Positions 15,631 through 23,146 of a stretch of 64,000 nucleotides of DNA are shown here, one piece after another. The position numbers and the translations under genes are program-made. The notes below the pieces were generated by a model, which saw nothing but the letters and a program-made list of their open reading frames with translations, was not told the DNA's origin and did no database searches. The DNA lies in contig CAJLXA010000001.1 in NCBI GenBank assembly GCA_905210485.1, positions 1 to 64,000 on the forward strand. The letters are read 5' to 3'. Each line of letters starts with the position of its first letter. Positions within the stretch are counted from its first letter, which is position 1. This DNA comes from an uncultured Eubacteriales bacterium (lineage in GTDB: Bacteria > Bacillota > Clostridia > Oscillospirales > CAG-272).

Positions 15631-17785
15631 AATTATCGTTATTATTTTCCGGATCGTTATCGGAAGACGGCGCATGTATATCGGCGGACAAAACAAGATC
15701 CATCGTGTATTGGCGTTCGTCTTCCGTATCGTCTCCGGCATCGGCGGAAGTACTGCTGTCGGCCGGTTTTGCCGCCGTGTCCCCGAAGTCGCCCTCCGTA
15801 TCCGGCAAAGGAAGCGGAGACGGCGCCGGCTCCTCTGTTTCTTTTCCGGGGAGAAGCGCAGGTGCGTCCTCGTCCTTATCGGAAGCGCAGATAAGCGGCG
15901 TCACCGTCTTTTCCTCGGCCGTTGCGCGGCGGCCGAACAATGTGCGGTACCAAGGCAAAGACGGCGTTTCCGTCGTATAAGCGGGAAGAGACGGCGGGAT
16001 ACATTCGTGAACCGGCGTCAGCGTAAAGGACGGCGAAAAACTGCCTCTTACTTTATCGCGGAGAACGTCGGTCGGAATATGCGAAACAAAGAATCCGAGT
16101 ATGCCCTTTGTATTCTTTTCCAGTTTGTCGATATACGGTTCCGCGATGGCATAGCCGGGCGTTTCCCGTGTAATGTAGCGGGGGTATTCTCCCTCGTAAA
16201 AGAATTTGACGTCCCGTTCGCCCGCCAGTTCCGGGAATACGAACGAAAGTTTAAGAAGTTTTTCCCCGTCTTCGTTTTCGGCAAACGCGCCCGTGAGCGC
16301 CACAAGATATTTTTCGCCGTTGATCTCCAGTTCCGTCATGGCCGGAGCGCCGAGACCTACCTCCATACGATGGCGCGTTTCGCCTTCGTCGACATACATA
16401 TAAAGGCGGTCGCGGATCGTGTCGGCGCGGAAAAATATCTCGCGTATACCGCCGCCGTAATTATTCTGCATCAACGAGACGAAAAGCGGCAGAATACCGA
16501 TATTGTTCTTCGGGAAAGCAAAGGCTTTTCCGTCAAGACGCGCGGCCTCATGGGAAAGCGGCAATTCGCTTTTCCGGAGCAGTTTGCGGAAAAAACCTTT
16601 GACGCCGCCGGGCGCCACGGGAGGACGGATAAACGCGCGGTTACGGTAGAAATGCTTCTCCGCAAAAAGCAGTTTTTCGTAATCCCCTTTTTTCTCCGTG
16701 ATCGGAACGGGGGCGCGCGTAAAGGTATTTACAAAGTATTTTTCGGTGATCTGAAGCATTTCGCTGTGCTGAAACAGTTCGCTGTTCCCCGCCGTCAGCA
16801 CAACGACCATGCGCTCTTTCGGAATCACCAGAATATCCTGTCCCAGCATGCCGTTGAAAAGCACATTGCCGCGGATCGGATCGACCCACACCTGATAGCC
16901 GTAACTGTAGGAACCGAAGTTGTCCGACGGTTTATTCTGCACGGCGGTCATGCGGCGGATCCAGTTTTCGCTGATGACGCGCTGTCCCGCGAACATACCG
17001 CGGTCGAGAACCAGCATGCCGAGCTTTGCCATATCTTTCGGGGAGATATAAAGTCCCCAGCCGCCTTTGACCGTTCCGGACGGGCTTTTTTCAAAAAAGA
17101 AATTTTCGATGCCGAGCGGGGCAAAGAGTTTACGCGAAAGATAACTGTCGGTTTTCTCACCCGCGCGCCGCTCAATGACCGAAGAAAGCACATAAGTGGT
17201 CATGCTGTTATAGGCAAACGTGTCTTCATCATTTTTCATGGCCGCGGAAAAATAGGCGGCGAGCCAGTTGACGTCGATCAGCGACCCGACCTCCGAAAAG
17301 CCGACCGAAACGCCCATCGAGAGCAGATCGTGCAGCGTCAGATTCTTCGCCTTTCCGCGGAGCGCGGAAGCGTACTCCGGGAAAATATCGGCCACACGTT
17401 CTTCGGGCGACACTTTTCCTTCGTCGTAAAGCAGGCCGATACCGAGACCGATCACGGTTTTGGCCATGGAATGGGTGATGTGCCAGATGCCGCTGTCGTA
17501 CCCGGGCGCCGACGCGTCGAGAATATTCTTCCCGTCCGCGAGGACATACACGCTGTTGACATTGACGTTTTTCCCGCGCTCAAGATCGGCAAGATACGAC
17601 GTGAGATAAAAAGAGGAGACGCCGAGCGTTTCGGGAATCGCGCGCGGATAATACGCGTCGGTCTTCTTCCCCGCAAACGAAACGGTTTTCTGCGGATAAT
17701 AAGGTATCTGTTCCGGGCGGTTGCTTTTTTCGACAAAAACTTTATAGGCAAGGGAAAGGAAACGTTTTCCCGCTTTGAGATCCAT
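15626..17785 (-). CDS. Beta-lactamase-related serine hydrolase with acidic C-terminal tail
   Basis: A 719-residue protein. The first ~400 residues are a class C beta-lactamase/esterase-type hydrolase: nucleophile motif SMAK (in ITHSMAKTVIGL), tyrosine motif in TFAYNSMTTY, and FNGMLGQD near the third motif. About 200 residues of mixed sequence follow, then a Pro/Asp/Glu-rich low-complexity tail ending in DNDPENNNDNL. There is no signal peptide or membrane segment, unusual for a family largely active on wall material, so a cytoplasmic esterase or peptidase role is possible. The start at 17785 follows GGAGGT by 6 bp. It is monocistronic, with the inverted repeat of copy 3 at its stop codon. Confidence 0.8.
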   Translation of the reverse strand: MDLKAGKRFLSLAYKVFVEKSNRPEQIPYYPQKTVSFAGKKTDAYYPRAIPETLGVSSFYLTSYLADLERGKNVNVNSVYVLADGKNILDASAPGYDSGIWHITHSMAKTVIGLGIGLLYDEGKVSPEERVADIFPEYASALRGKAKNLTLHDLLSMGVSVGFSEVGSLIDVNWLAAYFSAAMKNDEDTFAYNSMTTYVLSSVIERRAGEKTDSYLSRKLFAPLGIENFFFEKSPSGTVKGGWGLYISPKDMAKLGMLVLDRGMFAGQRVISENWIRRMTAVQNKPSDNFGSYSYGYQVWVDPIRGNVLFNGMLGQDILVIPKERMVVVLTAGNSELFQHSEMLQITEKYFVNTFTRAPVPITEKKGDYEKLLFAEKHFYRNRAFIRPPVAPGGVKGFFRKLLRKSELPLSHEAARLDGKAFAFPKNNIGILPLFVSLMQNNYGGGIREIFFRADTIRDRLYMYVDEGETRHRMEVGLGAPAMTELEINGEKYLVALTGAFAENEDGEKLLKLSFVFPELAGERDVKFFYEGEYPRYITRETPGYAIAEPYIDKLEKNTKGILGFFVSHIPTDVLRDKVRGSFSPSFTLTPVHECIPPSLPAYTTETPSLPWYRTLFGRRATAEEKTVTPLICASDKDEDAPALLPGKETEEPAPSPLPLPDTEGDFGDTAAKPADSSTSADAGDDTEDERQYTMDLVLSADIHAPSSDNDPENNNDNL

Positions 17786-17873
17786 ATATGTACCTCCGTG
17801 CGGCGGTGTCTGTTCGTGCCGCATGTTTTATTTTAGCACACATAAAAAGAAAAATCAAGTCGAACGACGGCAG

Positions 17874-17902
17874 TTGACAAAAGAACGAAAGAGTGGTAAA
17901 AT
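17874..17902 (+). promoter_or_regulatory. Promoter of the PTS-IIC/SDR operon
   Basis: TTGACA (17874-17879), 17 bp, TAAAAT (17897-17902). Confidence 0.75.
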
Positions 17903-17975
17903 GTTTATTATATTACAGTCTTATTGCGGTACATACAAAGACAGACTGAAACATCGGGAAACGGAGAACATCATC

Positions 17976-19034
17976 ATGGAAAAAATCAAATCCTTTCTGA
18001 AAAAGAAAAATGTCACCCTTTCTCCCCGCCGCTATTTTGTCGACGCGATGGGAACCATGGCACTCGGCCTGTTCGCCACATTGCTTATGGGCACCATTCT
18101 GAGTACGCTCGGCAAATATACGGGATTTTCCTTCCTTTCCGAAATTGCGGCAAAAGCCACCGCCGCCACGGGCGCAATCCTCGCCGTGGCCGTTGCTTAT
18201 CGGCTGGAAGCGCCGCCGCTGGTGATGTTTTCCGTTGCGACCGTCGGTCTGCTCGGCAACGGTTACCCTGTCGCCATCGGTGAAATGACGGTCACGGCCG
18301 GCCCTGCCGGCGCGTTTTTCTGTGCGCTTATCGCCACGGAAATCGGTAAACTTGTCTCCAAAGAAACGCCGATCGACATTCTGGTAACGCCGCTTGTCAC
18401 CATGCTATCCGGCTTCGGCTGTGTGAAACTGCTCTGTCCGCCGATCGCCTATGCCATGTACGGCATCGGCCACTTCACCAACACGGCCACCGATCTTTAT
18501 CCTGTATTCATGGGTGCCATTGTCGCCATGATTGTCGGCGTGGTTCTGACATTGCCCATCAGTTCCGCGGCGCTCTGCGCCATGATCGGCATTACGGGTA
18601 TTGCCGGCGGCGCGGCAACGGCCGGTTGCTGTGCGCAGATGATCGGCTTTGCCGTCATGAGTTTCAAGGAAAACCGTTACGGCGGCCTTGTCGCTCAGGG
18701 ACTCGGCACCTCCATGCTGCAGATGGGCAACATCGTCAAAAATCCGTGGCTCTTCCTGCCGCCGACGCTTGTTTCCGCTGTCACCGGCGCGCTTTCTGCG
18801 GCCGTTTTCCGCCTGCCCTGCACCGGCGTCAACGCCGGCATGGGCACCTGCGGTCTTGTCGGACCGCTCGGTATTCTGACCGATCTTCTTGAAAGCGGCA
18901 ACGCCACAACGCTCCAGTGGATAGGTCTGCCGCTCATCACAATCGTGCTTCCGGCCATTCTCTGCCCCATCGTCTGTGCGCTTATGAAAAAGGGCGGCCT
19001 GATCCACGACGGCGACATGAAACTGGATATATGA
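17976..19034 (+). CDS. PTS-EIIC-like membrane transporter (PTS_EIIC_2 type)
   Basis: A 352-residue membrane protein with about ten hydrophobic segments. The opening LSPRRYFVDAMGTMALGLFATLL matches the PTS_EIIC_2 family (PfoR-like), which resembles PTS permeases. No EIIA or EIIB partner is encoded nearby, so it may be a solute transporter that does not use the PTS, or it may borrow distant EII parts. The ATG at 17976 follows GGAG by 9 bp. Its stop overlaps the SDR start (ATGA), indicating translational coupling. Confidence 0.8.
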   Translation: MEKIKSFLKKKNVTLSPRRYFVDAMGTMALGLFATLLMGTILSTLGKYTGFSFLSEIAAKATAATGAILAVAVAYRLEAPPLVMFSVATVGLLGNGYPVAIGEMTVTAGPAGAFFCALIATEIGKLVSKETPIDILVTPLVTMLSGFGCVKLLCPPIAYAMYGIGHFTNTATDLYPVFMGAIVAMIVGVVLTLPISSAALCAMIGITGIAGGAATAGCCAQMIGFAVMSFKENRYGGLVAQGLGTSMLQMGNIVKNPWLFLPPTLVSAVTGALSAAVFRLPCTGVNAGMGTCGLVGPLGILTDLLESGNATTLQWIGLPLITIVLPAILCPIVCALMKKGGLIHDGDMKLDI

Positions 19035-19801
19035 CCGGGCATATTGCACTGATCGGCGGCGCGTCACGCGGCATCGGCGCGGCCGTTGCCCGTGCCCTTT
19101 CCGAGGAACGGGAAATTGACGAAATATGGCTTGCGGCACGCGACGGCGACGCACTCCATGCCGTCGCCTCACAACTCTCCCGTAAAACGCGCGTTTTTTC
19201 CGTTGACCTTACCCGCGAAGAGGAAGTCGCCGGTTTGTTCGACGCTCTCCGGCAAAGCGACGTACGCATTTCGTGGCTGATTGCCGCCGCCGGGTGCGGG
19301 TATATCGGCAACATGGCGATGATTCCCGTACACGACCAAGCGAGGTCGGTCGACCTGAACTGCACTGCCGCCACGCGCTTTGTTCTCACGGCATTACCGT
19401 ACCTTTGCGACGGCGCGCATATCCTCACGGTGGCGAGCGCGGCCGCCTTTTTCCCGCAGGCCGGATTCGGCGTATATGCGGCGACAAAAGCCTATATGCT
19501 TTCTTTCACGCGGGCGCTCCGCGCCGAAAGCCGCGGTCGCTTTTATGTAACGGCGCTTTGTCCCGGTCCGGTGGATACCGATTTTTTCAGAACCGCGGAA
19601 AGTTACGCGCCGATGGATCCGCGGAAACGCCGTTTCATGATATCCGCCAAAAAGGCCGCCCGTGACGGAATCCGCGGAGCAAAACATAACCGCGCCGTTG
19701 TCACGCCGGGTTTTGCCGTGACCATGCTCAGAATACTGTCAAAAATTTTGCCGCAGGCCTGGCTGTGCGGGAAAGGAAAACAAAATGACGCCGAAGAGTA
19801 A
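19031..19801 (+). CDS. Short-chain dehydrogenase/reductase
   Basis: A 256-residue Rossmann-fold oxidoreductase: nucleotide-binding GGASRGIG near the N-terminus, AAAGCGY in place of NNAG, a serine in VASAAAFF, and the catalytic YAATK. The substrate is unknown; the DHRS7/FabG-like pattern suggests an NAD(P)H-dependent carbonyl reductase. The start is fixed by the ATGA overlap with the PTS-like gene, and its 3' end overlaps the DUF6472 gene by 17 bp. A second SDR of similar type is at 51916. Confidence 0.9.
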   Translation: MTGHIALIGGASRGIGAAVARALSEEREIDEIWLAARDGDALHAVASQLSRKTRVFSVDLTREEEVAGLFDALRQSDVRISWLIAAAGCGYIGNMAMIPVHDQARSVDLNCTAATRFVLTALPYLCDGAHILTVASAAAFFPQAGFGVYAATKAYMLSFTRALRAESRGRFYVTALCPGPVDTDFFRTAESYAPMDPRKRRFMISAKKAARDGIRGAKHNRAVVTPGFAVTMLRILSKILPQAWLCGKGKQNDAEE

Positions 19802-19988
19802 AGCCGCCGCTCCGCTGTGTGAAAGTTGCTATCACTATATTGAGGACGAAGACAGCGGGGAATATATCTGCGAGATCGACCCCGGTCTGGACGAAGACGA
19901 ATACCGCCTCTATAACGCATACGCGTATAAACAATGTCCGTACTATCAGTATAACGACGAATATATCAGCGTACGGAAGCAAAACTGA
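19785..19988 (+). CDS. DUF6472 family small protein
   Basis: A 67-residue acidic protein with four cysteines: CESCYHY, then YICEID, then QCPYY. The C-terminal CPYYQYNDEYISVRKQ matches what I recall of DUF6472, found widely in Clostridia next to housekeeping genes. The CxxC...C...C spacing suggests metal binding; this is inference. It overlaps the end of the SDR gene and is the last gene of the operon. Confidence 0.8.
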   Translation: MTPKSKAAAPLCESCYHYIEDEDSGEYICEIDPGLDEDEYRLYNAYAYKQCPYYQYNDEYISVRKQN

Positions 19989-20129
19989 CGTCGACAGTCA
20001 AACGGAAAAACAAACCGTCCTGCGCTCCGGAATGTGAAAAACCGGTGTGCTGCCCGGAAAACCGACCGGGATATCCGGCATGCCGGGGAAAATCTTTCAT
20101 CGCACAATTCAACCGATAAACAATATAAT

Positions 20130-20147
20130 TGTAAATTTTACTTTACA
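20130..20147. repeat. Post-stop inverted repeat, copy 4
   Basis: TGTAAA-TTTTAC-TTTACA, a perfect half-site pair. It lies about 40 bp beyond the stop of the minus-strand M23 gene, past its terminator, and about 140 bp after the DUF6472 stop. Confidence 0.65.
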
Positions 20148-20156
20148 TTATGTAAG

Positions 20157-20186
20157 AAAAACAGCCACCGCACGGTGGCTGTTTTT
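20157..20186 (-). terminator. Terminator of the M23 peptidase gene
   Basis: AAAAACAGCCACC-GCAC-GGTGGCTGTTTTT, a perfect stem with A and T runs on either side. Confidence 0.85.
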
Positions 20187-20187
20187 C

Positions 20188-20910
20188 TTATTCGGCCGTT
20201 GTCGTATCCGTAATCAGGGATACGGCGCGCGACTCCTCGGTAAAGTAAGAAAGCGGATCCACTTCCTTTTTGCCCACAGTAAGCTCAAAGTGCAGGTGCG
20301 GCTCCAGTTCCACCATGGCGTTGTCGCCGACCGTTCCGACGGTATCGCCCGCCTTTACGGTGCTTCCTTCCTTAAGTCCTTCGGCCACTGCGCCGAGGTT
20401 GCGGTAGGTGGCTTCGCAATCGCCTTTCATGCTGATAACGAGACACATGCCCATCAGAGGATCTTCCTTGATCTCTTTCACGGTACCGTCGGCAACGGCG
20501 ATCACCTTGGCGCCCGCGGCCGCGGCAATATCAATGCCGCTATGCGTACGGTAATCGTTTGTCGTCAGGTTATACGTGAGGTTTGTGTTGTCATGCTTTT
20601 TCGCAAGACTGCCGACCGTCGGCACAAGCATTTCGGGGATCTTCTTGTCGTCGACGTCCACGTCGGTCGTCGGTTCCGTATCGGTCTTTCTGTCGGATTC
20701 GTCGGACGGTTTTTCTTCGTTCTGCGACGTGTCGGGGAGATCGTCTTTCGGCGCACGGTGACGGTTCAGTGCGGAAGCAATGCCGATCGTGAGCGCGGCG
20801 AGGCAAAGTACGGCGATGACGGCAATGTAGAGGATGCGAGATGCCTTTTTCTCATCGGTGTTCTCTTCACCGAAGCGGAAAAAGCGGTTTTCCGGTTTTT
20901 TCTTGTCCAT
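20188..20910 (-). CDS. M23 family peptidase, possibly SpoIIQ-like
   Basis: A 240-residue membrane-anchored LytM-domain protein: cytosolic N-terminus, one membrane helix (about 28-50, ILYIAVIAVLCLAALTIGIA), an acidic linker, then the M23 domain. Zinc ligands are visible in THSGIDIA (HxxxD) and HLHFEL (HxH), so it is probably active as an endopeptidase. A single helix plus a conserved LytM domain is the layout of SpoIIQ, the forespore channel protein, and sigG is in the window, but a general wall hydrolase is equally possible. The start at 20910 follows AAGGAAGG. Confidence 0.75.
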   Translation of the reverse strand: MDKKKPENRFFRFGEENTDEKKASRILYIAVIAVLCLAALTIGIASALNRHRAPKDDLPDTSQNEEKPSDESDRKTDTEPTTDVDVDDKKIPEMLVPTVGSLAKKHDNTNLTYNLTTNDYRTHSGIDIAAAAGAKVIAVADGTVKEIKEDPLMGMCLVISMKGDCEATYRNLGAVAEGLKEGSTVKAGDTVGTVGDNAMVELEPHLHFELTVGKKEVDPLSYFTEESRAVSLITDTTTAE

Positions 20911-21090
20911 GTTGTTCCTTCCTTTTCGCTTTTCTGTCCGCCGGCAACCGAACCCGCAATATTTCCGTTCCCGGACGGCTATCCCTATTCTTGCCACATT
21001 CACCCGTTTTATGCAACGCCGATGTCTTTTTCCTCGTTTTCCTTAAAAAAACGACATATCCGCTCTTTTCGCAGAAAAAAATCACTATTT

Positions 21091-21139
21091 CTCTTTACTT
21101 ATAAAGTAAAGAGTGGTATACTGTAAGAGTATACGTCCC
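21091..21139 (+). promoter_or_regulatory. uvrB promoter with overlapping palindromes
   Basis: The promoter is TTTACT (21094-21099), 17 bp, TATACT (21117-21122). A perfect 10-bp inverted repeat, CTCTTTACTT (21091-21100) and AAGTAAAGAG (21104-21113), covers the -35 box and spacer. A second repeat, GTATAC-N7-GTATAC (21116-21134), covers the -10 box. The Gram-positive LexA box (GAAC-N4-GTTC) is absent. Confidence 0.6.
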
Positions 21140-21169
21140 GGCGACAGGACGGGGAAAGGAGAAACGCTC

Positions 21170-23146
21170 ATGGATAAATTCCGCCTTCACAGCGATTTTC
21201 AGCCGACCGGCGATCAGCCGGAGGCCATCAGAACGTTGACCGACGGCGTTCTGGCGGGCGATCGCTGTCAGACGCTGCTCGGCGTGACCGGCTCCGGTAA
21301 GACCTTTACAATGGCCAATATCATCGCGGCAGTGAATAAGCCGACCCTGATTCTTGCGCACAATAAAACGCTGGCCGCCCAGTTATGCACGGAATTCCGC
21401 CGTTTCTTCCCCGAAAACGCCGTGGAATATTTTGTTTCCTATTACGACTATTATCAGCCCGAAGCGTATATTCCGGGTAAAGATATGTATATCGAAAAAG
21501 ACGCGCTTATCAACGACGAAATAGACAAGCTTCGTCACAGCGCCACCTCTTCGCTTTTTGAACGTAAAGACGTCATTGTGGTCTCCAGCGTTTCCTGTAT
21601 CTATTCGCTCGGCGATCCGTCGGAATACGAGGCGCTTTTGATCTCTCTCCGCCCCGGTATGGAAATGAGCCGCGATTACCTTTTGCGCCGCCTTGTCGCC
21701 ATCAGTTACGAGCGGAACGACATGAATTTTGTCCGCGGCAAATTCCGCGTTCGCGGCGACGTTGTGGAGATATTCCCCGCTTCCTCCGGCGAAAAAGCCG
21801 TGCGCGTGGAATTCTTCGGCGATGAGATTGACCGGCTTTCCGAAGTCAATGTCGTGACGGGAGAGGTACTGCGCGACCTGTCCTATATGGCGATCTTCCC
21901 CGCGTCCCACTATGCCGTAACCGACGAAAAACGGGAAGCCGCCCTGAAAAAGATCGAAGAGGAAATGGTGGAACGCGTAGCGTTTTTCCGTGCGCAGAAC
22001 AAACTGATCGAAGCGCAAAGAATCGAAGAACGCACAAAATACGATATAGAAATGCTCCGGGAAGTCGGCTTCTGCTCCGGCGTGGAGAACTATTCCGGGA
22101 TCCTTTCCGGCCGTCCCGCGGGCGCAACGCCGTTCACCCTGCTCGACTTTTTCCCCGAAGACTATCTCATGTTTATCGACGAATCTCACGTTACGTTGCC
22201 GCAGGTACGCGGCATGAGCGGCGGCAATACGGCGCGCAAACGGAATCTTGTCGATTACGGATTCCGTCTCCCCTCAGCTTATGATAACCGGCCTCTTGAA
22301 TTTGATGAATTTGAAAAGAAAATACACCAGGTCATTTTTGTCAGCGCGACGCCCGGCGATTATGAAAAAAGCCATTCGGCGCGGATTGCGGAACAACTGA
22401 TCCGTCCGACGGGACTGATCGACCCGGAAATTTCGGTGCGCCCCATTGCGGGACAGGTAGACGACCTGATTTCGGAGGTTCATCTGGCGGTCGACCGCAA
22501 AAGCAAAGTGCTTGTCACCACCCTGACAAAGAAAATGGCCGAAGACCTTACCGACTATCTTTCCCAACACGGTATCAAAGTCAAGTATATCCATCACGCC
22601 GTGGAGACAATGGAGCGTATGGAGATTATACGGGATCTCCGCCTCGATAAGTTCGACGTTCTCGTCGGTATCAACCTTCTGCGCGAAGGTCTCGACATTC
22701 CCGAAGTCTCCCTCGTGGCGATCCTTGACGCAGACAAAGAAGGTTTTCTCCGCAGTACCACATCGCTTGTGCAGACAATCGGCCGCGCCGCCCGTAACGC
22801 GGACGGCCACGTCGTTATGTACGCCGACCGCATTACCGACTCGATGCGGGAAGCCATTGACGAAACCAACCGCCGCCGCGCCGTGCAAACGGCTTATAAC
22901 GAAGCCCACGGCATTACGCCGACTACCGTCCGGAAAGCGGTCGGCGACCTTATCGAACTGGGACGCAAATCCGAAGCCGAAAAGGCATTGTCCCCGAAAG
23001 CAAAGAAAAACATGTCCTACGCCGAACGCGAGAAGCTGATCGAAACGCTGACGCACGAAATGCGTTCCGCCTCGGCGCATCTGGAATTTGAACGCGCGGC
23101 TTATCTGCGCGACCGGATCAAAGAATTGAGGGTAACCAAAGCATGA
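21170..23146 (+). CDS. uvrB: Excinuclease ABC subunit B
   Basis: A 658-residue UvrB, the damage-verifying helicase-like subunit of nucleotide excision repair. Walker A GVTGSGKT, the beta-hairpin region YYDYYQPEAYIP, DESH-type Walker B (MFIDESHVTLPQ), motif VSATPGDYE, motif VI QTIGRAARN, and the C-terminal UVR/UvrC-binding helix (EFERAAYLRDRIKEL) are all present. The ATG at 21170 follows AAAGGAG by 8 bp. It overlaps uvrA by ATGA, the usual uvrBA operon. Confidence 0.97.
   Translation: MDKFRLHSDFQPTGDQPEAIRTLTDGVLAGDRCQTLLGVTGSGKTFTMANIIAAVNKPTLILAHNKTLAAQLCTEFRRFFPENAVEYFVSYYDYYQPEAYIPGKDMYIEKDALINDEIDKLRHSATSSLFERKDVIVVSSVSCIYSLGDPSEYEALLISLRPGMEMSRDYLLRRLVAISYERNDMNFVRGKFRVRGDVVEIFPASSGEKAVRVEFFGDEIDRLSEVNVVTGEVLRDLSYMAIFPASHYAVTDEKREAALKKIEEEMVERVAFFRAQNKLIEAQRIEERTKYDIEMLREVGFCSGVENYSGILSGRPAGATPFTLLDFFPEDYLMFIDESHVTLPQVRGMSGGNTARKRNLVDYGFRLPSAYDNRPLEFDEFEKKIHQVIFVSATPGDYEKSHSARIAEQLIRPTGLIDPEISVRPIAGQVDDLISEVHLAVDRKSKVLVTTLTKKMAEDLTDYLSQHGIKVKYIHHAVETMERMEIIRDLRLDKFDVLVGINLLREGLDIPEVSLVAILDADKEGFLRSTTSLVQTIGRAARNADGHVVMYADRITDSMREAIDETNRRRAVQTAYNEAHGITPTTVRKAVGDLIELGRKSEAEKALSPKAKKNMSYAEREKLIETLTHEMRSASAHLEFERAAYLRDRIKELRVTKA

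Noticed and set aside
15530..17836. A 768-residue open frame opposite the serine hydrolase
   Set aside because: It is a mirror frame of a GC-rich coding region, has no ribosome site at a sensible start, and is rich in Arg/His/Phe without domains.
21050..21170. Canonical Gram-positive SOS box at uvrB
   Set aside because: No GAAC-N4-GTTC sequence in the promoter region.
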